Assembly (NCBI RefSeq): GCF_048060115.1
Contig: NZ_JBHMIM010000042.1
Location: 1 to 64,000 of the forward strand
Reading direction: 5' to 3'
DNA length: 64,000 nt
Source: Micromonospora_E sp048060115
Lineage (GTDB): Bacteria; Actinomycetota; Actinomycetes; Mycobacteriales; Micromonosporaceae
A program made the position numbers and the translations under genes. Under the pieces are notes generated by a model. That model did not search any database, was not told where the DNA came from, and saw nothing but the letters and a program-made list of their open reading frames with translations. The stretch's first letter is position 1. Each line of letters starts with the position of its first letter. This document shows positions 51,860 through 60,500 of the stretch, one piece after another.

Positions 51860-52843
51860 TCATCCTCCAGTCGGGTAACGGATCACGTGACACAACGCCG
51901 GCAGTGAGCCGTCGGCGAGCCGGGGCAGCAACCCGGGCAGGTCGGCGAAGTCGCTTTCGCCGGTCAGCAGGGTGTCGAAGACGTCGTCGGCGAGCAGGTC
52001 CAGGGCGACGGCGAGCCGGCCGGCGTACCCGTGCCGGTCCCGGCGGGCCGGCGACACCCGGCCGACCTGGCTGCTGCGGATAGTCAACCGGCGGGAGTGG
52101 AAGTGCTCGCCGAGTGGTACGGCGACCGTCCGGTCGCCGTACCAGCTGAGGTCGATCACTGTGCCCTCGACGGCGAGCAACTCCAACGACCGGGCCAGCC
52201 CGGCCGAGGTGGCGCTGGCGTGCACGACCAGATCGCGTCCGTCGGCGGCGTCGTCCGGGTGGGCGAAGTCGACGCCGAGCGCGGCGGCGACCGGTGCCCG
52301 GCCGGGGTCGACGTCGACCAGTTCCACCCGTGCGCCGGGGAAGCGGGCGGCGAGTGCGGCTACGGTGGCGCCGACCATGCCGGCGCCGACCACCGAGATC
52401 CGGTCGCCGAGCAGAGGAGCGGCGTCCCACAGCGCGTTGACCGCGGTCTCCGCGGTGCCGGCGAGCACCGCCCGGCGGGCCGGTACGGCGTCCGGGACGA
52501 CGGTGACCGCGTCGGCCGGCACGACGTAGCGGGTCTGGTGCGGGTAGAGGCAGAAGATGGTACGTCCGACGAGGTCGGCGGGACCCTGCTCGACCTGCCC
52601 GACGTTGAGGTAGCCGTACTTGACCGGGGCGGGGAAGTCGCCGTCCTGGTGGGGGGCGCGCATCGTCGCGTACTGGTTGGGTGGCACCTCGCCGCGGAAG
52701 ACCAGGGTCTCGGTGCCCCGGCTCAGTCCGGTGAACAGGGTGCGGACCAGCACCTCACCTTCGCCGGGCGGGCCGACCTCGACCGGTCTGATCTCACCTT
52801 CGCCGGGGGTGCGCAGCCAGAACGCGTGCTCGCGCAGCGTCAT
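51860..52843 (-). CDS. medium-chain dehydrogenase/reductase, zinc-ligand-poor
   Basis: The 327-aa MDR protein has an N-terminal GroES-like part (GEVLVRTLFTGLSRGTETLVFRG) and a Rossmann domain with VVGAGMVGATVAAL (GxGxxG) and VELVDVDPGR. The catalytic zinc Cys is replaced by Ser in the GLSRGTE segment, the usual GHE is absent and there is no structural four-Cys lobe, so it is probably zinc-independent, like the BchC-type branch. The ATG at 52843 has GAGG six bases upstream. It is the first gene of the five-gene operon and overlaps the pterin-synthase-like gene. Confidence 0.8.
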   Translation of the reverse strand: MTLREHAFWLRTPGEGEIRPVEVGPPGEGEVLVRTLFTGLSRGTETLVFRGEVPPNQYATMRAPHQDGDFPAPVKYGYLNVGQVEQGPADLVGRTIFCLYPHQTRYVVPADAVTVVPDAVPARRAVLAGTAETAVNALWDAAPLLGDRISVVGAGMVGATVAALAARFPGARVELVDVDPGRAPVAAALGVDFAHPDDAADGRDLVVHASATSAGLARSLELLAVEGTVIDLSWYGDRTVAVPLGEHFHSRRLTIRSSQVGRVSPARRDRHGYAGRLAVALDLLADDVFDTLLTGESDFADLPGLLPRLADGSLPALCHVIRYPTGG

Positions 52844-52930
52844 CGGCGTCCTCTCGTCGTCCCGGTTGGCCCCGGTAACCATACGCAGGACACGGAGGGT
52901 GACGAACGGTGATCGAACAGCCGCCGGGCG

Positions 52931-53299
52931 GTGCGGCGTCACGACCCGTCGGCTCAGCAGATGCACGAGTTCGGCGGGAAGCGATTCCGCAGGTGTATCT
53001 GGGTTGTCCCGCTTGGGCATTGTCCCGTCTCGGACACAGGCCCAGAATTCGTCCTCGACGACGTCCAACTGGTCGCGCAACACGTGGCCCACAGGCTCGG
53101 CCCGTACGCGGTCCGGTCGACCGGGTGGGAGATCCGTGTTCGTCGGCGCCGCGATCGACTGGCTGGACCACCGGAACTGGGCTTCTTCGGCTCGGTGTGG
53201 CATCCCGAAGGCTACGAGGACGTGCCGGCGTTGATCCGCGACTACCACGGCCGACCGACGCTGTACGGCGCCGGAGTGAAGGATCGGCGGCGTCACTGA
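52931..53299 (+). other. unassigned open frame, possibly a gene remnant
   Basis: The 634 bases 52844-53477 hold no gene that I recognise. The one frame worth noting (122 codons) has an ordinary-looking C-terminal part, LGFFGSVWHPEGYEDVPALIRDYHG, but weaker G/C bias at third positions than its neighbours and no clear ribosome site. It could be a decayed gene or chance. Confidence 0.25.
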
Positions 53300-53477
53300 G
53301 TTCCGGTCGACACGAGGTGATTGCCTACTGATTGCGACGGCGGTCGTGACCTGACCTATCGGGTTGCGGTACCGTGCCCAGTCGTCGTATTCGACCGGAC
53401 GTATCTCCCGTTCGGCTACGGTTTCCCCACTCCCGCCCGCGTCTCCATGGCGGGGGTCCACTTCGGAAGGATCTTAA

Positions 53478-53711
53478 ATGTCGCAGACCATGTCAGGGCC
53501 GGCCACCGGGCAGAAGTCCTGGATCGTCGCGCTGCTGCTCTGCTTCTTTCTCGGCGGGCTCGGCGTGCACCGGTTCTACGTCGGCAAGATCGGCACCGGT
53601 GTGCTGATGCTGGTCACCCTCGGTGGCCTCGGCCTCTGGGTGCTGATCGACCTCATCGTCATCCTGATCGGCAAGTTCAGCGACAAGCAGGGCCAGCCGC
53701 TCGCCAAGTGA
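53478..53711 (+). CDS. TM2-domain membrane protein
   Basis: This 77-aa protein has the TM2 pattern: a basic/hydrophilic start, a first helix WIVALLLCFFLGGLGVHRFYVGK with the conserved G-HRFY-GK turn, and a second helix LVTLGGLGLWVLIDLIVILIG. The family is widespread and functionally uncharacterised. A ribosome-like GGAAGG lies seven bases before the ATG. It is monocistronic and is followed by a strong hairpin. Confidence 0.9.
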   Translation: MSQTMSGPATGQKSWIVALLLCFFLGGLGVHRFYVGKIGTGVLMLVTLGGLGLWVLIDLIVILIGKFSDKQGQPLAK

Positions 53712-53724
53712 CCCAGGACGGTGT

Positions 53725-53766
53725 ACGGGCCGACGCGCCGCCGGTCGCGGCGGCGCGTCGGCCCGT
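53725..53766 (+). terminator. terminator of the TM2 gene
   Basis: Perfect 18-bp stem (53725-53742 and 53749-53766) with a 6-base loop, 13 bp after the TM2 stop. Confidence 0.8.
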
Positions 53767-53785
53767 CACGACGCAGGTCAGGCGA

Positions 53786-53817
53786 CCGGGTCGCCTCCCG
53801 TCCGGGAGGCGACCCGG
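53786..53817 (-). terminator. terminator of the GH43 gene
   Basis: A near-perfect stem of 14 or more pairs (arms within 53786-53800 and 53803-53817) lies six bases past the stop of the minus-strand GH43 gene. With the preceding hairpin it forms a back-to-back pair between convergent genes. Confidence 0.75.
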
Positions 53818-53823
53818 CGTTGC

Positions 53824-56800
53824 TCACGGTAGATCGACGACGACCGCTCCACTGTCGAGCGCCGTGGTGCTGGCGTTGGTTCGGCTGTCGTAGACGACCG
53901 TCCCGGTGGCCGCCTCCCGGACCCGGATCCAGAAGCGATCCTTGCCCTGCTCGCGCAGCGCCTCGTCGTTCAGCCCGACCATGTATTCGTAGTCGCCGGC
54001 ACCGTTGACCGTGCCCCGGCCGTTGAACCGCACCTGCGGGCCGTCGACCACGTACCCCCGGTGGCTGGTCGCGGCGAACTCCCACTCGCCGACGCGCAGG
54101 CGCAGCGCCACCGGGCCCGGCCCGGTCGCGTCCGGCCCGGCCGCCGCGACGAACCCGAACTCGGCCCGCCCGGCCACCTGCTCGTCGGCGACGTACGCCC
54201 CCGCCGGCGAGGTGAACCGGCCGGAGCCGGCGACGTGCCCGCCGTCGGCCCGGTGCACCGCCAGATAGCCGCCGGCCAGGGTGTGCGCGGCATCCCGGTC
54301 GTCGAGCACCGTGACAGCCGGCCGGTAGACGCCAGGCTCGGCGTAGGCGTGGCTGGCGACGCAGGCGGAGCCGTCGATCGTGCCGGTGCCGACGGCCCCG
54401 TCACCCCAGACCACCAGGCACCGGTGGGTGTCGTCGGCGCCGTTGTCGCTGAACGTCGCGGTGACGCTGACCTCAGCACCAGCCGCGACCGGCCCGGCCG
54501 GCCCGGTCACCGCGATGATCACCGGGGCGGTGTTGACCGGCCGGATCGGCGCGATGCTCTCCAGGGTCGGCACCACCGGGACGATGGAGCCGTCGGCGGC
54601 GAACTCGAGCCGGTCGATGGTGGTCTCCCGGTGCGTGCCGTCGCCGTCCGGGATGGCGAACCGGTGGTAGGCGATGTACCAGTCGTCGGTGCCCGGCACC
54701 CGCACCACCGAGTGGTGGCCGGTGCCTTTGATCCCCAACGACAGGTCCTTGCGCAGGATGGTGCCCCGCCGCTCGCTCCACGGCCCGAGCGGCGAGTCGC
54801 CGACGGCGTACGCCACCTGGTAGTCCTCGCTGCGGGTGTCGTTCTCCGACCACATGAAGTAGTAGCGGCCGTCCCGCTTGATGACGAACGCGCCCTCGTT
54901 GTATCCGGCCGGCCGGTGCGAGGTCACCTCGGCCGGGTCGAACGACACCATGTCCTCGTTGAGCTCGACCTGGTGGGCGTTGCCGTTGCCCCAGTACAGG
55001 TAGGAGCGGCCGTCGTCGTCGGTGAACACCGCCGGGTCGATCATCTGACCGGGGTACGTCCCGGCCGGCACCAGCGGCTCGCCGAGCGCGTCGCGGAACG
55101 GCCCGGTCGGGGAGTCGGCGACCGCGACACCCAGGTGCTTGCCGGTGTCGCCGGTGGCCTTTCCGCCGCTGAAGTAGAAGTACCACTTGCCGTCGCGTTC
55201 GGCGATCGTCGGTGCCCAGGCGCTGTTGTCCGCCCAGTCGACGTCGGTCTCCAGATCCAGGATCACCCCGTGGTCGGTCCAGTTGACCAGGTCAGCCGAG
55301 GAGAACACCGAGAACTTGGTGCCGCTCCAGCCGGCGAACCCGTCGGTGGTGGCGTAGAGGTAGAACCGGTCGCCGAAGACCGCGATGTTCGGGTCGGCGT
55401 ACAGCCCGGGCAGCACCGGCGAGCGCATCAGTCGGGCTTCGACGGTCCAGGTCGCGGTGGTCCCGTCGGCGCCGGTGACCGTGTACGTCACCGGTGTGCT
55501 CAGGTCCCGTACGGTCCCGGAGGCCGGGTTGACCGTGGCGCCGGGGGCGAGGGTGAACTCCGGTGCCAGGGCGGTGACGTCGGCGTCCGGTCGCACCGGC
55601 AGAATCACCCGGCGGTCGTCGGCGTCGACGATCGCATCCACCTTGAGCTGCGGCACCGTCGCACCGGTGATCGCCGTCGGGTCACCGCCGATGGCGTACA
55701 CCTCGTCGGCGGTCAACGCCCGGCCGTAGATCCGGAAGTCGTCGACCTCACCGGCGAAGTACGGGTCGGCGCCGTACAGCGACCGTCCGATGTATCCGGC
55801 GTAGGCGCGGGTGCTGTCGTGCAGGTCCGCCGGGCGCACGGTGACGTCGGTGGCCCGGGCGATCGCGACTCCGTCGAGATACATCACGGCGGTACGGGTC
55901 GCCGAGTCGACGGTCACCGCGAGGTGCTTCCACTCGCCGCCGGTCAGTGCCGACGACGCCCGCAGCTGCTTCTCGGCCTGCCAGCTGCCGGTGGTGACCG
56001 CCGAGAACAGCACCCCACCGCCGTTGCGCGGCGTGCTGAACAGGTAGCGGTCGCTGTTCGGGCCGAGACCGTAGATCCACTGGTTGGCGGTGCTGGAGGC
56101 GTCCCACTTGACCCAGGTCGCCACGGTGGTGCTGGTGACCCCGGCGAACACGCCGTTGGGGATGGTGACGTACGGCGCGGTGGTGGAGCTGCTGGCGCCG
56201 CCGCTCATCTTGAACGAGCCGCTGCCGTCGACGCCGGTGCCGAACGCGGGGGTCCGCTCGTACCGGCCGTGCCGGCCCTGCCCGGAGGAGTCGGTGGCGA
56301 CACTGCCGCCGGTCTCGTCGAACTCGTAGTGCACCAGCAGCCCGTCGGTCGGCTCCGGCCCGGGGTCCGGTCCGTGCGCGGCGAGCAGCGCGTCGTACTC
56401 GGTCTGGGTGACCGGCAGCACGGTGCCGTGGCGCGGGTGCGACGGTAGCGCGTAGTCACTCGACGGTGTCCAGTCACCGGAGGCGAGGTCGGTGGTCTCG
56501 AACGGGATGTAGCCGCGTCCGCCGAACTCGTCGATGAACAGGTACCACTTCTCCTCGGTGTTCGATTTGAAGATGGTGGGTCCCTCACCCTGGGACATCG
56601 AGCCTCGGCCGATGCAGTCGGTGAGGAAGTCCCATTCGGTGTCGCGCAACGACGTCGCCGTCTCGGCGAGGATGAACTTGCTGCACGGCGTCGACGAGGA
56701 GTTGTTGCGCTCGTCCTTGGTGAACCGGTAGTAGACGCCGTCGTGGTCGATCACCGTCGAGTCGATCACCGAGTAGCCGGGATCCACCCACACCTGCGGC

Positions 56801-58623
56801 TCGGAGAAGGTGTGGAAGTCCCGGGTGGTGGCGTACAGCATCTTGTTGTAGGTGCTCCCGGTGTGGTCCGGGTCGTTGGCCGCGTACAGCTTGGAAGCCC
56901 AGAAGACGACGTACGCGCCGATCGACGGGTCGTAGTACGTCTCCGGTGCCCAGGTGTTGCCGGCGGTGTCGGGGGAGACCTGGACCAGGCGCTGGTCGGT
57001 CCAGTTGACCAGGTCGGTGGATTCCCACACCATGATCGACTTGCTGCCGTGCCGCTGCGCACCGTCCCAGTTGCCGTTGCCGTGGATCCGCAGGTCGGTA
57101 GCGATCTGGTAGAACTTGTCACCCTCCGGGGAGCGGATGATGAACGGGTCGCGCAGCCCCTTCTCGCCGAGCGTCGAGGTGAGCACCGGCCGGCCGTCGT
57201 TGAGCTGCTGCCACCGCAGCGGGTCGTTGCCCTGGCTGAGGGCGAAGTAGACCTGTTCGCCGTCGGCGGTGCCCTCACCGGTGAAGTAGCTGAACAGGTA
57301 GCCGGTGCGGGCGGCTGGTGCCGGCAGTTCGGGCACGCTGGCGGTGAACTCGCGGGTGGCGCTGGCCGCGTTGCGGGTGACGGTGGCGGTCAGCGTGACG
57401 GTGGTGTCGCCGGCTCCGGCCGCTGGTCGGGTCACCGTGCCGTCGGTGGCGATCACCGCCGGGTCGCTGGACGTCCAGGCGACCGCTGTGCCGACGGCCC
57501 CCGCCGTGGGCAGGGTCAGGTTGCCGCGCACGTCGTCAACGTTGTGCACGGTCAGCGCCGTGGCGGCGTCGGCGACGATCTGCGCGTCGTCGAACTCGGC
57601 CAGTACGGTCACCTCGAAGGTCCTGGTGTCGGTGGCGGTGCCCCGGCTCAGGGTGGCGGTGAGCGTGGCCTGCGCGTCGGGCTGGCCGACGGCCGGTCGG
57701 GTCACCGTACCGTCGGTGGCGACCACCGCCGGGTCGCTGGACGTCCAGTCGATGGCCGAGCCGCCCGGCCCGGTTGCCAGCAGTGGGAGGTCGGCGGTGA
57801 CCCGGCTGGTGTCGCCGAGGTCCAGCTCGGCCGCGTCGTGGGCGACGACCGCGGCCGCCGCGCGTGCACCGAGCTGGGCAGCTTCGTCGGCGGTGACCGC
57901 CCGGTCGTAGATGCGGAAGTCACGCACCCGACCGGCGAGGTAGCGGTCGCCGGTGTAGACCGAACGTCCGATGTAGTTTGCGGTGGTGGTGCCGCCGCCG
58001 ATCGACCCGGGGGTGATGGTGACCGCGGTGTTGCGGCCGACCTCGACCCCGTCCTCGTAGAGCACCCCGGTGGTGCCGGACTGGGTGTATGTGAGGTGCT
58101 TCCAGACGCCACGGGCGAGGTTGCGGGTCGGGTTCGGCCGGGTGTTCTGCTCGGTGGACCAGTTGCCGCTGGCGATCGCGGCGCGGAACTGGTCGCCGGT
58201 GGCGAACAGGTAGCCGTCGCCGGTGCCGCCGCTGGTGTTGCCTATCCCAAAGATGAAGTAGGGGGTGGCCTGCGCCGGGTCGATGAGCACGTCCATCGTC
58301 ACGGTGACCGAGTCCAGGTCGCGTAGAACGTCGTCGGGCAGATCCACGTACGTGTCGGTGCCGTTGAGGCCGAGTCCTTCTTCACCGGACCAGTTGGCGG
58401 TGCCGTGCACGGTGCCGTGCCGGTCGTTGCCTGAGGCGTCGGTGGCGACGGTCCCGGCGGTGGCATCCAGTTCGTACCAGAGGACAAGTCCGTCGGTCGG
58501 TCCGGCGGCGGTGGCGGTGGTCGGGCCGGCGGCCAGCAGGCTGGCGGTGAGGGCGAGGGCGGCGAGTGATGCCAGGGCTGTTCGTCGTGGTCCGGCGGTA
58601 CGCGGTCGATCCCGCTGCGGCAT
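53824..58623 (-). CDS. large secreted enzyme with two GH43 domains and two LamG domains
   Basis: The 1599-aa protein has a signal peptide (to about 40), a LamG/concanavalin-like domain (about 43-250), two bacterial Ig-like repeats sharing WTSSDPAV.ATDGTVTRP (about 260-430), a first GH43 domain (about 437-755; LRDPFIIRSPEGDKFYQIATDL), a second LamG (about 761-985), a beta-sandwich linker, a second GH43 (about 1070-1360; LYADPNIAVFGDRFYLYA, IDPAVFTDDDG, YNEGAFVIKRDG), a PKD domain (about 1365-1450) and a C-terminal beta domain. GH43 enzymes are alpha-L-arabinofuranosidases, arabinanases or beta-xylosidases, so arabinan or arabinoxylan is the likely target. A LacI-type operator lies upstream. 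It is not linked to sugar-uptake genes here. Confidence 0.88.
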   Translation of the reverse strand: MPQRDRPRTAGPRRTALASLAALALTASLLAAGPTTATAAGPTDGLVLWYELDATAGTVATDASGNDRHGTVHGTANWSGEEGLGLNGTDTYVDLPDDVLRDLDSVTVTMDVLIDPAQATPYFIFGIGNTSGGTGDGYLFATGDQFRAAIASGNWSTEQNTRPNPTRNLARGVWKHLTYTQSGTTGVLYEDGVEVGRNTAVTITPGSIGGGTTTANYIGRSVYTGDRYLAGRVRDFRIYDRAVTADEAAQLGARAAAAVVAHDAAELDLGDTSRVTADLPLLATGPGGSAIDWTSSDPAVVATDGTVTRPAVGQPDAQATLTATLSRGTATDTRTFEVTVLAEFDDAQIVADAATALTVHNVDDVRGNLTLPTAGAVGTAVAWTSSDPAVIATDGTVTRPAAGAGDTTVTLTATVTRNAASATREFTASVPELPAPAARTGYLFSYFTGEGTADGEQVYFALSQGNDPLRWQQLNDGRPVLTSTLGEKGLRDPFIIRSPEGDKFYQIATDLRIHGNGNWDGAQRHGSKSIMVWESTDLVNWTDQRLVQVSPDTAGNTWAPETYYDPSIGAYVVFWASKLYAANDPDHTGSTYNKMLYATTRDFHTFSEPQVWVDPGYSVIDSTVIDHDGVYYRFTKDERNNSSSTPCSKFILAETATSLRDTEWDFLTDCIGRGSMSQGEGPTIFKSNTEEKWYLFIDEFGGRGYIPFETTDLASGDWTPSSDYALPSHPRHGTVLPVTQTEYDALLAAHGPDPGPEPTDGLLVHYEFDETGGSVATDSSGQGRHGRYERTPAFGTGVDGSGSFKMSGGASSSTTAPYVTIPNGVFAGVTSTTVATWVKWDASSTANQWIYGLGPNSDRYLFSTPRNGGGVLFSAVTTGSWQAEKQLRASSALTGGEWKHLAVTVDSATRTAVMYLDGVAIARATDVTVRPADLHDSTRAYAGYIGRSLYGADPYFAGEVDDFRIYGRALTADEVYAIGGDPTAITGATVPQLKVDAIVDADDRRVILPVRPDADVTALAPEFTLAPGATVNPASGTVRDLSTPVTYTVTGADGTTATWTVEARLMRSPVLPGLYADPNIAVFGDRFYLYATTDGFAGWSGTKFSVFSSADLVNWTDHGVILDLETDVDWADNSAWAPTIAERDGKWYFYFSGGKATGDTGKHLGVAVADSPTGPFRDALGEPLVPAGTYPGQMIDPAVFTDDDGRSYLYWGNGNAHQVELNEDMVSFDPAEVTSHRPAGYNEGAFVIKRDGRYYFMWSENDTRSEDYQVAYAVGDSPLGPWSERRGTILRKDLSLGIKGTGHHSVVRVPGTDDWYIAYHRFAIPDGDGTHRETTIDRLEFAADGSIVPVVPTLESIAPIRPVNTAPVIIAVTGPAGPVAAGAEVSVTATFSDNGADDTHRCLVVWGDGAVGTGTIDGSACVASHAYAEPGVYRPAVTVLDDRDAAHTLAGGYLAVHRADGGHVAGSGRFTSPAGAYVADEQVAGRAEFGFVAAAGPDATGPGPVALRLRVGEWEFAATSHRGYVVDGPQVRFNGRGTVNGAGDYEYMVGLNDEALREQGKDRFWIRVREAATGTVVYDSRTNASTTALDSGAVVVDLP

Positions 58624-58678
58624 GACTGTCTCCTCCAGGGAGGTGTCCGATTTCTTGTTTGAGATCCGGTATCAGTTG

Positions 58679-58694
58679 TTGTTAGCGTTAACAA
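58679..58694. promoter_or_regulatory. LacI-type operator upstream of the GH43 gene
   Basis: TTGTTAGCGTTAACAA is a 16-bp palindrome with a single mismatched pair, about 56 bp before the GH43 start. Operators of this TGTTA..TAACA form are used by LacI-family arabinose or xylan regulators in actinobacteria. The regulator gene is not in the window. Confidence 0.6.
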
Positions 58695-58843
58695 AAGTTG
58701 GTGGACAGGAGCCGGGTCGTCGGTTCCGATTCGCTGCCGCGACACGGCTGTTGCGAGAGTGTTAACCGGGTCGTACCTTGTCGTCAAGGGTCGACGACCC
58801 GGCTTCCCGCCGCCGACACCAGCGGACGGTAAGGTCGCGCGGC

Positions 58844-60364
58844 ATGAGAACGGTCTACACGACAGCCGACTCCGACACCTTCCACCCGGCCCGACAGCGG
58901 CTGGTCGGCCAGGTCGGGAAGTGGGCGCGTCGGCAGCGGCGAACCGAACTCGACCCATTCGTGATCGAGACGCTGCTGGACCACCGGTGGAGCCACGGTG
59001 ACGGTCTGCTCGGCCGGTGGCACCCCGACGACCTCACCGCCGCCCTGCTCGACTGGTTTCCCCGACAGGTCACCATGCACCCGCACGACTGGGACGCCGT
59101 CGTGCCGAGCGTACGGGGACTCGTCGACTTCCTGTTCGACGAAGGGCTCGCCGACCGGCACTGCGCCGATCGGGACCTGCTGCACAGGACGCTGGACGAG
59201 CTGGCCGGACCGGTCGCCGAGGCGCTGGCCGACGAGCGGCGCTACGGCCCGGCGAAGTACTGGGCCACCCGGATGATGCGCGACGGCGTCGACCCGACAG
59301 ACAACGCGGCCGCCCAGGCGTTCATCGCCGACGTGCACGCCGGCCGGATCCCCGTCGACCGGGACCTGCTCAACCAGATCATGGCCAACCACCTGGCCGC
59401 GTCCGACCGCGCCCAACGCCCACCGACCCTGCCACTGGTGGTCGTCCCGGACGACGCCGAGCTGCGCACGGCGGCCGAATCGTCGACGATCCTGCACCAG
59501 GTCCGGCAGTTGGTGACCTGGATGGGCCAGGGCCGTACCCTGACCCCGAACGGCAACCTTCGGCTGGCCGACGCCCGGGAACTGGTCCCGCTGCTCGGCA
59601 CCGCCGACGTGATCGACCCGGCCGTCGGCGACCGGGTGTTCAAGACCCGCAGCAGCGAGGAGCTGTACGGGCTCTCGGTCGTCGTCGCCTGGGCCCGGGC
59701 CGCCCGAGTGGTTCGGGTGGTCAAGGGGCGGCTCGTGCCGGTCAAGAGCGCGGCCAAGCTGCTGACCGACCCGCTCGCCCTGGCCCAGCGGCTGTACGCG
59801 GCGCTGCCCGAGATCGGGGCGGCCGTGTGCGGCAGCGGCTGGAACGAGTCGTCGATGCGGTGGCGGTTCGACGACGCCGTCGTCATCGCGGCGTTCTCCC
59901 TCTGCTCGTCCGCCGGGCCGTTGCCGGTCCCGGCTCTGCGTGAGCTGCTGCACCAGTCGCTGGAGGAGTCGATGCTGGTGCCGAACGGCGGCACCGAGGA
60001 GCAGCAGCAGGCGTGGCGACGGCTCGCCCACAACGACGCCGACCGGCTGTTCGCGCGGCTGGCCGATCTCGGCGCGGTCCGGCTCACCGACGACGAGATC
60101 AGCCTGACGCCACTCGGCGCCGCGCTGGTCGCGCACCGTCTGCGCGAACAGGGCGTCGTGGTGCCGACCGTGGCGGAGCTGCTGGACGAGACCGCCGAGG
60201 TGGTGGTGGCGCTCGCCGCCGACAGCGATCCGGACAGCGCCGAACGGCTGCTGACCGCCTGGTGCGCCCACCAGCCGCAGAGCGGTCCCGCTGAGCTGCG
60301 GGCGCTCGCCCGGCGTACCGACGACCGGAAACACCAGCGTCTCGCCCGGGCCTATGCGGGGTAG
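58844..60364 (+). CDS. conserved hypothetical protein, 506 aa
   Basis: I do not recognise the family. The protein is soluble, mostly helical, with no signal peptide or membrane span. Visible landmarks are YGPAKYWATRMMRDGVDPTD near 135, a winged-helix-like stretch RTLTPNGNLRLADARELVPLLG near 235, RSSEELYGLSVVVAWARAARVVRVVKGRLVPVK near 270, and LGAVRLTDDEISLTPLGAALVAHRLR near 420, both of the last two resembling wHTH ends. The codon bias is fully typical, so it is a real gene. The ATG at 58844 is preferred over an upstream start because the extension overlaps the promoter region of the divergent GH43 gene. It is not obviously linked to its neighbours. Confidence 0.7.
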   Translation: MRTVYTTADSDTFHPARQRLVGQVGKWARRQRRTELDPFVIETLLDHRWSHGDGLLGRWHPDDLTAALLDWFPRQVTMHPHDWDAVVPSVRGLVDFLFDEGLADRHCADRDLLHRTLDELAGPVAEALADERRYGPAKYWATRMMRDGVDPTDNAAAQAFIADVHAGRIPVDRDLLNQIMANHLAASDRAQRPPTLPLVVVPDDAELRTAAESSTILHQVRQLVTWMGQGRTLTPNGNLRLADARELVPLLGTADVIDPAVGDRVFKTRSSEELYGLSVVVAWARAARVVRVVKGRLVPVKSAAKLLTDPLALAQRLYAALPEIGAAVCGSGWNESSMRWRFDDAVVIAAFSLCSSAGPLPVPALRELLHQSLEESMLVPNGGTEEQQQAWRRLAHNDADRLFARLADLGAVRLTDDEISLTPLGAALVAHRLREQGVVVPTVAELLDETAEVVVALAADSDPDSAERLLTAWCAHQPQSGPAELRALARRTDDRKHQRLARAYAG

Positions 60365-60368
60365 CCGT

Positions 60369-60458
60369 GCCGTCGAAGTCACCTACGACGGTGGCGCACA
60401 GCGGCAGGAGGCCGTCAGACTGGTCGAGGAGAACGGCGAATGGCGGGTCTGCCAGTGA
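60369..60458 (+). pseudogene. orphan 3' end of a secreted-protein gene
   Basis: Directly after the 506-aa gene, one frame reads AVEVTYDGGAQRQEAVRLVE followed by ENGEWRVCQ and a stop. This looks like the last strand of a DUF4878/NTF2-like lipoprotein, which typically ends ...EENGEWRVC. No start or N-terminal part is present, because the upstream bases belong to the preceding gene in another frame. It is most simply a leftover from a deletion. Confidence 0.45.
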
Positions 60459-60500
60459 CACCCGACCACCTGCCACGACAGTGACGGAGGACGGAGCGGG

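Noticed and set aside
54061..56448. 795-codon open frame opposite the GH43 gene
   Set aside because: It is antisense to conserved glycosidase motifs and has low-complexity Gly/Val/Arg content. It is a composition artefact.
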